From: Calliphora vicina
Taxonomy: Eukaryota > Arthropoda > Insecta > Diptera > Calliphoridae
Assembly (NCBI RefSeq): GCF_958450345.1
Contig: NC_088783.1
Span: forward strand, 100,931,302 to 100,995,301
Direction of reading: 5' to 3'
DNA length: 64,000 bases
Positions 1 to 9,564 of the stretch are shown here, in pieces. Every line of letters begins with the position of its first letter. The first letter of the stretch is position 1. A program made the translations under genes and the position numbers. The notes below the pieces were generated by a model. It did no database searches. It was not told where the DNA came from and saw only the letters and a program-made list of their open reading frames with translations.

Positions 1-115
1 TAACCCACCGGGTGCTTTAACAGAAAAAAAGTGTCAATTTCGAGCAGAGTGTTATTTGAGACTGTGCCCCGCTTGACAGTTTTTTCAACTAGCACAGTGT
101 AGTTATTGGTATTTT
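1..115. repeat. Fragment of a dispersed repeat cut by the window edge
   Basis: The stretch with CAGAAAAAAAGTGTCAATTT followed by CGAGCA/GAGTGT recurs nearly unchanged at about 24850-24905, so this is one copy of a dispersed repeat. Its class is unknown. Confidence 0.5.
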
Positions 116-1904
116 ACTTAATTACAACATTCTGGTGATGTTAAATTTTAAGTCGAGTAGGAATTTAGATGAATTTCTTAAGTTCGTCCAGCTAATCTTT
201 TCAACTTAAACTAATTTTTATTTTCTTGAAATAGCTACTAGACAATTTCAATTTATGCTTTAGATTGATTTGATTCCAAGTAGTATATTGGGAAGGTTTC
301 CAGATCCCAAAAAACAATTAATAGCCTAAGGGTGCTACCGTATTTTATCAAAAAGTACTGATAAAAGTACAATAGTACCGAATTTGCCATCCCTGAATTC
401 ACTACTTAATTAAAAAACTCACACAGAGAAACATACCAAAAAGAGAAAGAAGTACAGAAAAATGAGAGCGTTTTGCCGCTAAATGGGAGATCATGATAAT
501 AATGGTCATCATCATAATGATGTTTGTGAGTCATCTGCTATTTCTTGTTTAAACTTTTAGAACTTTAACATACTATGTACATATTTTTATACATTATGTA
601 TCTACATCCGGGATCGGCAACTCCTATGCACTGTGCATTGTGGGCGTTACTAAAGTTACACAGACTTCTCACACGCATAGAAAACACAATTCAGTCTCAT
701 ATGAGTTGTCACAGAATAAGGTTGTGTTGTCGCTCGTTTCTTGCTTTTGTTTATGAATAAATGTTAATGCAGAGGTGGATAATTCATATTATTGTTGTAC
801 CTTATTTAGCATCTACACTACATATTAAGTAGTTTTTAGAATTATAAACTATTTTAAATATTTTTTCTCTCACCTTTTGATGCTTAATTCGGTTTTTAGA
901 AGTTTCTTGTAAATTATTATTTTTTAATACACAATAATTGCTAGACAAATAGGTTAGTTAACATGTTCAGTTTTCCATTCCTGTTTTGTAGTGAAGATGA
1001 GAGTACAACTATTTCTCATTTCTTGTTTTTTCGCTCATACACTTATACAAGTGCAAAATGTAGTAGTATATGTCTGCCGATCGCGGATCTACATACATAT
1101 ATACATAAATACATACTATGTACACATAAACATATATACCATTAAAAAACTCATTTGCAAGCCAGGCGAGTTTAGCCCCCTCTTTGGCAAGATCAAATTT
1201 TGACATACATAAAAAAACGATTTTTTCTTCCTCCCGTTTATTTAAATTTTTTTTGGGTTTTTTTTTATTCGAGCATTTAGATATAGACACAATTTTAGCT
1301 TGATTTCTTTTCACTTTAAATTTAGTAGTACATATTTTTTTAAATTTGGAAATTTAATTAAATTTAATTGTATTAAATTGTTTTATTTTTATCTTATACT
1401 CCTTTATTGTTATTTTTTGTTGACTTTCTTTTAAAAAAAGTGATTTATTTATTTGTTTGTTTAATTATTGTATAATTTGTTGGCTTTTCTTAATAATTAA
1501 ATTCACAGCTACAACAATAACAATAACCGTATATGATGATGTGTATGAATTGTATAAAAAAAAAGAAATTTTGTTTAAACTTTTTTTAATTTTTTGTTGT
1601 TCACTACACGACTGGTTCTTAGCAGACCAAACAAACACAACTTACTCGACCGAGAGTTCTTCACCAACTAAATAATGAGGAGTGTGTTAAAATATCTTGT
1701 GTTTTGTGCCCTGTTCTTCGATGTGGGGGAGCAATTTGTACTAAGATTGTTGTTATATTTTTTGTTTTGTTTACTTATTGTCTCTTATTTTTTAGTTTTC
1801 TCAGTTTTTCTTTCTCTTCTTCTATAGTCAGGTATATTCACGTTTGTCAATAATATTGCACAGCAACTATTTAACGATCAGCGTACAATTTTCTCTTAAA
1901 TTCG
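116..1904. other. AT-rich DNA without recognised features
   Basis: Only short chance reading frames, poly-A/T runs and TACATA-type simple sequence are seen. A CGGGATCGGCAACTC motif near 608 looks like one terminus of a hAT-type element, but I find no partner end. Nothing else is supported. Confidence 0.6.
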
Positions 1905-2668
1905 AATTTGCAGTGCTTCTCAACCTTTAACATATCTGTGGAACATACAATATTGAGTATTGTATGTATCTGTTTAAACTGCTGGCATTAACATCGAAAG
2001 CTCAGGAATTCGAATGTACTAGTTTGTTCGTTAAGATCATTGTAGAAGATTCACGAAAGATGCCATGTGTATAAATAGTGGCGGAGACGTTAGTTCGTTT
2101 ATCCGAGACACTTACTACGTTTATACGTAGCCTATTCGCAAATAAAAATTATTTGCAATTAACTACCTCACCGTTTATAAGTAGGCAAATTTTTATTTTT
2201 ATGTGATGCCGGATGGTAAACTTTAATAATTTGGTAGTAATGTTTTTGAACAAAATATGATAATTTTTTTATTTTTTTAAATGCAAAAATTATAGAATCT
2301 AAAATTCTTATTCTTAATGATTGAATCTAAAATTCCAATTAACTCAAAAACACAATGAAATATTTTAAAAACGTCTGAATAAACTAAAAACATAAGGCAA
2401 TGCTTAAAATCTTATTTGCAAATAGTGTCGTTAATCATGAATTGTTTTCGTGAGTTAGCTATTCGCAAATAAAAAATTAATTCACTGTTTTTTATTTGCG
2501 AATAAGCCGTGCGTATAAACGTAGTAACTGTTCGAATAATCATATCCAGTGTAGTTTTGAACATTAAGTGTGTGTATTTACTACTACTAAACTGCTTTTA
2601 TTTGCAATCAAAAGTATCCGGTTTATTTTAAAGGAAATAAACCGACATTTTTGAAAGGTAAAAATGTA
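1905..2668 (+). mobile_element. 5' LTR of broken gypsy-type copy 1, truncated and interrupted by a MITE
   Basis: From about 1905 the sequence aligns with the solo LTR at 26472-27452: CAGTGCTTCTCAA, the ACATATCTGTGG segment, a TATAAATAG box near 2074, and the 3' end with GTATCCGGTTTATT and AAAATGTAACA ending at 2668. The first part of the LTR is missing. A 414-bp MITE (2113-2526) sits in the middle. A degraded primer-site-like stretch and the gag remnant follow directly, so this is the upstream LTR of that copy. Confidence 0.75.
2113..2526. mobile_element. MITE with terminal inverted repeats and 3-bp ACT duplication, inside an LTR
   Basis: The ends are TACTACGTTTATACG and its inverse CGTATAAACGTAGTA. 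The similarity continues inward through TATTCGCAAATAAAAA on both sides. ACT flanks both ends (2110-2112 and 2527-2529), and the inverted LTR near 4470 shows the empty site, where the same LTR sequence runs on without the insert. A 3-bp duplication fits PIF/Harbinger-like or CACTA-like elements, but the ends do not settle the superfamily. There is no coding capacity. Confidence 0.8.
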
Positions 2669-2749
2669 ACAATATGTGCCAGTGGGATTGCAAACTAATA
2701 AGCAGTCATGAAGTTTGAAGAACTAAAAGTTGAACAACTCAACAAATAA

Positions 2750-3598
2750 TTGTGTAAGTTAGAGCTACCAACAGCGGGTAATCTGCTGAAGAGGCTCATA
2801 GATGAATTCGAGTGGCGTGAAGAGGAAACTGAGATATGTACCCGTGCATCAACGAGTAACATGGACTTAAACACAATGTTTGCCGCCATGATGAAGAAAA
2901 TTAACGAATATTCGAAACAACTTGTGGAGGTTAAAACTGAAGTTCAAGAAACTTCTAGAGCCAACAACGAGAAGCTGCTAGCTGAGGTTAAAGCTGAAGT
3001 TCAAGAAACTTCTAGAATCAACAACGAGAAATTGTTAACTGAAGTTCAAGATACCACTAAGGCCACCAACGAGAAACTATTGACTGAAGTTAATGAAGTC
3101 AATGAAGAATTAAAAGAAACAGCAAGGATAATTTCAAAGCCCCAAATGTGTAATGTGCAGAAAATCGAGGTTGTCGCTGAAAATGAGAGAAATATGGTCA
3201 ACGAATTAAAGAAACAAAGTAAAGCCAAAACTAAATGTTATAACTGCGGTAAAATCGGTCACTTTCAGCGAAACTGTAGAGCACCAAGAAAACGAACCAG
3301 ATCTGATTCGCCTCCAAGAAACAACCAGCAGGCGAATCATCAAGCATTACAAGAGCCAGCTTTAAAACGAGCTAGCACTAAGGGACAGGATCTGACACCT
3401 GACGGTCCTACCATATCCATATCAGTAATGCAGCAGGAAACTAACAAACTTAATACTAGTGGGTACATCAACGGTCGGAAGCACATCCTTACTATGGAAA
3501 CGAGAGCGTCGCAGTCTATCGTCAGATCAGTTTTAGTAACCGATTTTCAATGTAAGTCTACGCACCGCTACTGGAGAGCCTGCCACTGTCCATGTTAA
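2750..3598 (+). pseudogene. gag-protease remnant: coiled coil, CCHC zinc knuckle, mutated protease start
   Basis: The 282-residue frame contains a coiled-coil run in which a unit ending ETSRANNEKLLAEV is repeated about three times (2900-3110). A zinc knuckle follows, C-x2-C-x4-H-x4-C, read as CYNCGKIGHFQRNC at 3236-3277. Such knuckles bind genomic RNA in retroelement Gag. The protease active-site motif, DTGAS in the copy at 47816, is here ETRAS at 3497, so the catalytic Asp and the following Gly are both lost. Two frameshifts relative to the other copy, including one near 3550, break the protease. Compared with the 46-kb copy, the whole gag core between coiled coil and zinc knuckle is missing. 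This copy cannot make functional Gag or protease. Confidence 0.75.
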
Positions 3599-3628
3599 AG
3601 TTAGTGTGTCTTTGTTGTTGCCGATATT

Positions 3629-4189
3629 GTGGACGAAGTAATAATTGGTGCAGACTTCATGATTAGCCACAGCATTACCTTGGATATGGGACAAAAAGTC
3701 ATGAATTGGAGAAATGTTGAAATAAACTTTGTCGTCGGATATGAGAGCAAGTCTCCAGTAAGAAATTTAGTATTTGTTGAGCACCAAAAGCTTTCACTGC
3801 AGTCAGAGAATTTGGTATGGGCCCGTGAGGAAGATTGTATAGACAATGGTTTGTTGGTGTTGGAACCAGCATATGTGAAAAGTGGCCATGTAACAATGGA
3901 GACCCTCGTTGAACAGTGTAACGATGGAATGGTTCCTGTTGGAGTGTTTGGTCTGTCCTGCAGTGAAAAGGTTATCAGTGCGAGTTCCAAGATGGGTGAA
4001 TGTGCTTCAGCGAAGGCAGTGAATAATTGTGTGAAAGATACTGCAAATGAATTCGCCAAAGAAATGCATAAATTCGTTTGGAGACGAATTAAAATGACAA
4101 ACGACCAAATGAAACCAGATATAGCCCCAAACGTAATGGAATACGGAAATGTGGAAGACCGATATCGGAAATTAAGGTTGAACATCTGA
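3629..4189 (+). pseudogene. Protease C-terminal half fused to integrase tail remnant
   Basis: The frame starts in the second half of the retroviral-type protease domain (motif IIGADFMISHSITLDMG, residues 5-21). It continues with a linker that is closely matched in the 46-kb copy, then moves without any reverse transcriptase, RNase H or integrase core into the end of an integrase (MHKFVWRRIKMTNDQ). The C-terminal tail RKCGRPISEIKVEHLK is visible in another frame near 4140-4185. The segment with GLSSKL-type residues seen at 48.46 kb is deleted here. The protease-to-integrase-tail junction is shared with the second copy, so it predates both insertions. Confidence 0.7.
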
Positions 4190-4420
4190 AATAACTAATT
4201 GATTTACATCATTTCGTGAAATGTTTTTGAATGAATGTAATTTAATCATAAATTGTGCTGACGAATAGTAAACATCTGAATAATTTTTTTGATAATTAAA
4301 CATTTTTGAGCAGAAATTTTCTTGAATTTCAAAACCATCATCGACTTGCATATCTCCACAGACATTATTTCGTCCAAAATTTGAATTTAGAATTTTGAGA
4401 AAATTGGTATGTATATAGAA

Positions 4421-4708
4421 ATACACACACTTAATGTTCAAAACTACACTGGTAATACAGTTGATGTTTATTCGAACAGCGTCTCTGATAAACGAACTAA
4501 CGACTGCAACCTCCGCCGCTATTTATACACACGCCATCTTTCGTGAATCTTCTACAATGATCTTTACGGACAAACTAGTTCATTCGAATTCCAGAGCTTT
4601 CGATGTTAATGACAGCAGCTTAAATATTGAGTGTTGCCATACTTTCAAACATTGATCATCTCAAAGCTTTTATTCAATGTTGTATGTTCCACAGATATGT
4701 TAATAATA
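4421..4708 (-). mobile_element. Inverted LTR, first segment
   Basis: Read on the minus strand this matches the LTR at 1905-2668: CCAGTGTAGTTTTGAACATT, the TATAAATAG box near 4516, and the AAGATTCACGAAAGATGG segment. It lies opposite in orientation to the LTR and internal region upstream, and its own 3' end is missing. The copy lacks the 414-bp MITE and so provides that MITE's empty site. It continues at 6482 after two nested insertions. Confidence 0.75.
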
Positions 4709-4718
4709 CCCACAGACA

Positions 4719-6288
4719 CACTGTGGGAGAAATCAACAATTTAGTGGCGCAAAATAAAAAAAATAAAAACGTTCGCATATTTGATTTATTGTTATGTAGT
4801 TTCAATCTATAGTTGTTGCTGTACTTAAAAATATTTAACATTTATTAATAACTTCAGTGGTTTGGTATTGACAACTATTTAAATGTGAAAAATATTTCAG
4901 AAATTTTTTTTATGAAGAATTGGTTTCAAAGTTGTTATTAAGCTGGATAGTACAAGGTTTTCTCTAAGTTGTATTTTTACTTTTTTTTATGTAGATGGAA
5001 TATGAGGCTTGGTAAATCAGAAAAATAAAAATATATTTTCCGCTATTTGTGATAACCAATGGCCATATTCTTATAGAATTTTATTTTTTTTACTTTTTGA
5101 ATTTTCGGAAGGTTGCCAGTTACTAATGCTGTGAGATGCAGTCCTAATTTTTTTACCAATATCAAGACCATACTACAGACTACATATGGTAAAAAATTTA
5201 GCTGCGAAAAAGTGCGAGGTGAATTTATATAATTTTTTTAAGAAATTATTATCGTTGGGACGATGTAAAATCTCGTACTAAATTTGTTCCTTATTTTTTT
5301 AAGATTGTATATAAGAAGTGTTATTGATAATTACATTATATAAAAATGAAATTTATGTAATTCTAACTACTTACAAGTTGCTAAAAACAAATGCCCATAT
5401 ACCAAATTTGCCTTAAAATTATGAGTCCTTTTAAATATGGTAGTGCTTTATTTAGATTAAAAATATAACATTTGCGAATTTCGCCTTTTATCCAATAAAA
5501 AATACTGAAATATCATTGGATAAAAGACGAAATGCGCAAAATAGGATTTGATTTTAGACCTATTTTTTTTTCGTCAAAAAAATCGACCCACCGAATCACG
5601 AACCCCAGGATTTTCAAAAATCAGTCCCGATTAGCATCTCTAGTTTCATCTGTAAGCTATAAAAAAGTGGAACCGTTATCGAAAGATGTTAGGCAACTTT
5701 TGTTGGATCCATTACTTCCTAGTGATTCATCAGACTCTGAAGTCGACTAATTTAAATAAATTTTAAAAATCTCATAATAAAAATTCACAAAATTGTAACA
5801 AATGTTAGTTAGCTTAATTACTCTTTATTTCATTGTTTAATTATAACTAAATTATTTATAATAATGAAATAAAATCATTTCATAACTAATAATTGTTATT
5901 CGTTTTTAAAAATAAACTTATTAATAAAACTAAATAAAGTTTAATTTTATATGAATATTTCGACCTATGCCGGCAATAGGGTAAATGTCCATAATCTATA
6001 TATTTAAATATTTACTTGCTATAAATAAAATTACTTATATAATTTAAATTTTTTGAAAGATATATTAAAATAATTTCTTACAATTGAAAATAGTATAGAA
6101 TTTCTTCCGAGGTAGTGTAGTTTAGCAGCCTCTCCCGCTCATTCTACTGAAGTAGCAGTATCCATTTTGCATTACTTTATTAGCTTACCTCGTTGCCTGC
6201 AATATTTCCATATAAATGAAATTAATTTGGCCAAGCGTTTAGAAGATACGAATTTAGTTCCACTAAATTAGGGTTTTCTCCCACTGTG
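4719..6288. mobile_element. Transib-like DNA transposon remnant with RSS-heptamer-like ends
   Basis: The left end is CACTGTGGGAGAAA and the right end read inward is CACAGTGGGAGAAA. The similarity extends to ATTTAGTGG, giving a terminal inverted repeat of about 31 bp. Both ends are flanked by AGACA (4714-4718 and 6289-6293). Transib elements are known for CAC-starting termini that resemble the V(D)J heptamer CACAGTG and for 5-bp duplications, and both traits are seen. The 1570-bp body has no intact transposase. It contains a short acidic-ended frame (5532-5750) and a segment (5503-5561) almost identical to 25603-25663. The superfamily call is inferred from termini only. Confidence 0.65.
5532..5750 (+). 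pseudogene. Short frame ending in an acidic tail, inside the Transib-like element
   Basis: The 72-residue frame has two parts. The first (5532-5642) is repeat sequence: one stretch matches about 25620-25663, and 5610-5642 matches the right end of the hAT-like MITE at 51715-52101. The second (about 5650-5750) reads KKVEPLSKDVRQLLLDPLLP followed by an Asp/Ser-rich end. The last part could be the C-terminus of the element's lost transposase. That is a guess from position and character, with no catalytic motif visible. Confidence 0.3.
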
Positions 6289-6291
6289 AGA

Positions 6292-6473
6292 CATAGAGAA
6301 TTATACAAAGAGACGAGACACTCCGATTTGTCAAACAAAAATACAACAAATCATATGTTTGATAAAACAACAAAATACATTGACTAGCATGTATTTTGTT
6401 GTTCCAAGAGTTAGGTTTTTGAGAACAGACTTAGGTTTTTCACAATTACGTCTCGTCTCCATGTTACTCTATG
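6292..6473 (-). mobile_element. 182-bp MITE (CATAGAG family), copy 1
   Basis: The terminal repeats begin CATAGAG and continue to a GAGACGAGAC stretch at both ends. The sequence is roughly 85-90% the same, in reverse orientation, as the copy at 8891-9071. The right side is followed by CCCACAGA (6474-6481). The matching left duplication lies at 4709-4716, on the far side of the Transib-like insertion. So this MITE entered the LTR first and was then split at its left tip. An 8-bp duplication suggests hAT-type mobilisation. Confidence 0.75.
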
Positions 6474-6481
6474 CCCACAGA

Positions 6482-6560
6482 TATGTTGAAGGTTGAGAAC
6501 CACTGCTGTTTGAGAGGCATTATGCAACTTTAAACAAGCCGCCAAAATGTTATATTTGAA
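6482..6560 (-). mobile_element. Inverted LTR, second segment
   Basis: The sequence after the duplication (ATATGTTGAAGG, then AGGCATTATGCAACTTTAAA and TGTTATATTTGAAT) matches the LTR part seen at about 8035-8125 in the solo LTR. It completes the inverted LTR interrupted at 4709. The terminal CGTAACA is not seen. Confidence 0.6.
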
Positions 6561-6578
6561 TATTCTATCAAGTCAATA

Positions 6579-7330
6579 ATGGATTTAGAAGACCTTTGGA
6601 GGGAGTGGAATTTATACCATTTGTATGATGTTTAAAGGTAAGTAAAATGTTAATACATTAGGCATTAATATTCACCTCATTTATGAATGATTATTTTTTC
6701 GCAGAAGAAAATATTTCTATCGATGTTCTTCAAATGTTAACATCAAATCATATTGATATGATATTTTTAAATAGGTGACCAGGAGAAATTTGAATATAAT
6801 TTGAGAAAATTTATAGAAAACTCAAAAGAGTTTCGAACGGAATTTTAACTGTCCACGAGACAATAGCAGATGAAAATATTGTTCCAGGTAATCATCAATT
6901 AAAATCTATATATATTATAGTCTAGTTAAAATATTTATTCCGTTTGCTTTAGAACCTGACGAAAACTTTGAATTCTCCATTCAGTGCCTCCGGAATCAGT
7001 TATTAATGAAGAATTTGATCTTCATGTAACGAAAATGTGTAAAATAACGTTTTCAATGAAGCAAAATGCACTTCTGAAATACATAATTTATAACCTGATC
7101 TTAATAATGAATGAAAAGAATATACATATGTATGTATATGTAAATGACGTACAAAGTTTAAAAAACTGAAACAAATATAAGTTCGTTTCAATTCTTAAAT
7201 ATATTTTTATTTGCAGATCGATATACTTAGATTTTAATTTAAAATATCCCATGGCTTAAGATTTTAGCGATAGATGGTCACAATATGGAGATGCTGTACC
7301 AAACATGCTTAAAGCAAATGCTCCCTCCCC
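6579..7330 (+). pseudogene. Decayed multi-exon gene with SAM-like N-terminus
   Basis: An ATG at 6579 opens MDLEDLWREWNLYHLYDV, which ends at a GTAAGT donor (6638). After a TTTTTTCGCAG acceptor (6704) comes EENISIDVLQMLTSNHIDMI, then, in another frame, GDQEKFEYNLRKFIE. A second donor (CAG|GTAATC, 6887/6888) and acceptor (CTTTAG, 6952) follow, then PDENFEF and, out of frame, VPPESVINEEFDLHV. A further acceptor-like TTTTATTTGCAG lies at 7216. The helix pattern and spacing recall short SAM-type domains found at the start of many uncharacterised insect proteins. Stops near 6632 and 6776 and frame shifts show it is broken. The identity is inferred by eye; the exon borders are directly visible. Confidence 0.5.
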
Positions 7331-7612
7331 ATTTTTTTTTATTAAGTTTTATATTTATTTTCATAATCTAAATTGTTAACTTCATTTGACAAAAGGTCAA
7401 ACCCAATTCAAATGGTACCAAGTTTCGGAAAAATTTTTCCATTTTGCTATATGCTTGAATATTTTTGGAGGTTTTACTTAGGGAACAGATTTTATTGCAT
7501 TTGAACTCAACTGGTAGTATATCTGGTTTTAGAAGGAATCATAGCAAAGGTTCGAATTTCGAAAAAGTACCAAACACCTGTCAAATTTTTTTTAAGTGGA
7601 GTAACAAGCTAT

Positions 7613-8144
7613 TGTTACGTTTTAACCTTTTCAAAACGTTTGGTTTATTTCCTAAAATGTACAACAACAGAATTAAATAGTCACTCAGTGTTTTTTATAC
7701 ACGTTTATAAATTCTCAGAAATACAGACACTTTATAATGTATACGAATTCACTTGAAAAATACAGCACACTTTAAGGCACTCAGTTGATGTTTATTCAAA
7801 TAGCGTATCTGATAAACTGACTCACGACTGCAACCTATGTCACTATTTATAACACTGCCATCTGCACTCTAGATTGTTCTTTAACTGTCAAAACTCGAAT
7901 ATTCTAGATCTTACTAATACATACGCCATCTGTGGTGTACTTTCTACAATGTTCTTTAACTGAATATTCGATTTCGAATACAGCGTTGCCAACTTACGAT
8001 CAAATCAACTGAAAGCTTTTATTTAATAATGCCCACAGATATGTTACAGTTTGCTATTACAGCACTGTTATTTGAAAGCATTATGCTACTTTTAAATCAG
8101 CCCTTAAAATCGTTATATTTGAATTCAAGTACAATTTCGTAACA
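7613..8144 (-). mobile_element. Solo LTR of the gypsy-type family
   Basis: It starts TGTTACGTTTTAACC and ends ATTTCGTAACA on the plus strand, which is the inverse of the other LTRs. The flanks are CTAT and ATAT, a 4-bp duplication with one change. About 75 bp present in the copy at 44149 (the ATAAACCGGATACTT segment) are deleted after TTTCCTA. A minus-strand TATAAATAG promoter box lies near 7845. No internal region is present, as expected after LTR-LTR recombination. Confidence 0.85.
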
Positions 8145-8890
8145 ATATTTAAAGTTTTTTGTATGAATTAAAAAATAAACGTATGTACATATGCAATTAA
8201 AAAATTCAAACATTTAGAAAAACGTTGAATTGCTTAATTATAAATATATTTATAATGAATGTTTTAATTCTTTAATTGTATAGTTTTTAAATCCATATGA
8301 TTTTAATACATTTTTGGTTAAAAATCCTAACATTTAATATTAAGTTTGTATTAAATTTGAAATTATATGTTGATTTTTAAATACATATATGTATATATAT
8401 GGGGTATTTCATGTCAAGTGAACCAACTTTTGAAATCGATCGGAATGAAATTTGCACCAAGGTTAGTTGAACTCTCTGTCGGTAGAGAACTCTCTAATTT
8501 AGAGGGGATCAAAATTTGACATTTTGTCCAAGCAGGTGTTTTTTCTTATCCATGTAACTTATTGCCTATTGTTCTTTGCCAAATGTGTCCCAAATAGTTT
8601 AGATAGCTCTTTCTTCATTCTTTCGAAAAAAAATTCATATTTTTTCCCGAAATCAAAAACTTGTTTGACTTTTTTTTAAGATGGGCCTTTTTTTCTTAAA
8701 ATAAAGCTTAGATATTTTCCTAGAAGACCTATTTGGTCGCTTAGTGGGATGCGAGTGAGATATCTATCAAAATAAATATTTTGTAACTCAAGACATACAA
8801 TTTTCGTTTTTTTTTTGCAATATCGAACTTTTTTTTATAATATGGGACCTTTTTTAAAATTTTGTTTTTTGCTCATAAGAAAGCTTAAGT
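8145..8890. other. AT-rich DNA with one distinctive unplaced segment
   Basis: From about 8397 the sequence GGGGTATTTCATGTCAAGTG and its continuation is less AT-rich and has the look of an old repeat, but I see no second copy in this window and no coding. The rest holds nothing recognisable. Confidence 0.4.
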
Positions 8891-9071
8891 CATAGGGTAA
8901 CATAGGGACGAGACGCAATTGTCAGAAACCTAAGTCTGTTGTCAAAAACCTATCTCTGGCAACAACAAAATACATGCTAGTCAATGTATTTTGTTTTTGT
9001 ATCAGGTATTGATTTGTTGTATTTTTGTTTGACAAATCGGAGTGATTCGTCTCTATGTATAATTCTCTATG
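8891..9071 (+). mobile_element. 181-bp MITE (CATAGAG family), copy 2
   Basis: The ends CATAGGGTAACAT and, inverted, CATAGAGAATTATAC are terminal repeats. The flanks are GCTTAAGT (8883-8890) and GCTTAGGT (9072-9079), an 8-bp duplication with one substitution. The sequence matches the inverse of 6292-6473. There is no coding capacity. The duplication length fits hAT-type mobilisation. Confidence 0.8.
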
Positions 9072-9429
9072 GCTTAGGTCTTTGACGACTCAATACAATT
9101 TTGCACATCCTAAAATTATGCAATGACATTTTATAATAATATTCTTTATATTTTCTTAGGAGAGTCCGCAAAGTGTTGTCAATATTTCTCTCCTGCGAAA
9201 TTTAATGGTCTATTTTTTAGAACATTTAGTTGCTATTTTTGTAAAACAAGAATAACAACAAAAAATTCTCACTTTTGTTGGCTGATAAATTTACAAACGA
9301 AAATATTTTTCTTAATAATTTAAAAACCAAATACATATTTTATTCGGTACTGTAATTAATGTTAAATTAATCGAAATAATGTTGATGTAAATATGATTTG
9401 AAAATGTTAAGACCTCCATCAAAATATTC

Positions 9430-9564
9430 GAAACGGTAACACTAATATAGCTTTTTTCGATAACGGTAATTGCATTTATTTTGGCAACCGTAGCTGCTTA
9501 CCGGTTATCTTCTGTTATTTCGGTAACGGTATTTTAATGATAACGGTAATTTCATCCTGAATCT
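9430..9564. mobile_element. One end of a hAT-like element
   Basis: The right boundary reads GGTAATTTCATCCTG. Inward of it GGTAACGGT-type motifs recur at least four times in both orientations, like the subterminal repeats of hAT elements. No left end or duplication is visible, so this is a one-sided fragment at best. Confidence 0.35.

Larger units (their letters stand above)
2669..4192 (+). mobile_element. Internal region of gypsy-type copy 1, lacking gag core and all polymerase domains
   Basis: This is the body of a Ty3/gypsy-type element in direct continuation of the LTR. In order it holds a degraded primer site, a broken SAP-like segment, a coiled-coil gag segment, a zinc knuckle, a dead protease and a short integrase C-terminal tail. 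The gag core present in the copy at 46.3 kb is deleted here, and the reverse transcriptase, RNase H and integrase catalytic core are absent from both copies. After about 4193 the family sequence ends without a same-sense 3' LTR. Instead an inverted LTR begins at about 4421. Confidence 0.75.

Noticed and set aside
608..760. hAT-like tip CGGGATCGGCAACTC
   Set aside because: A single end with no partner or duplication within the next several kb.
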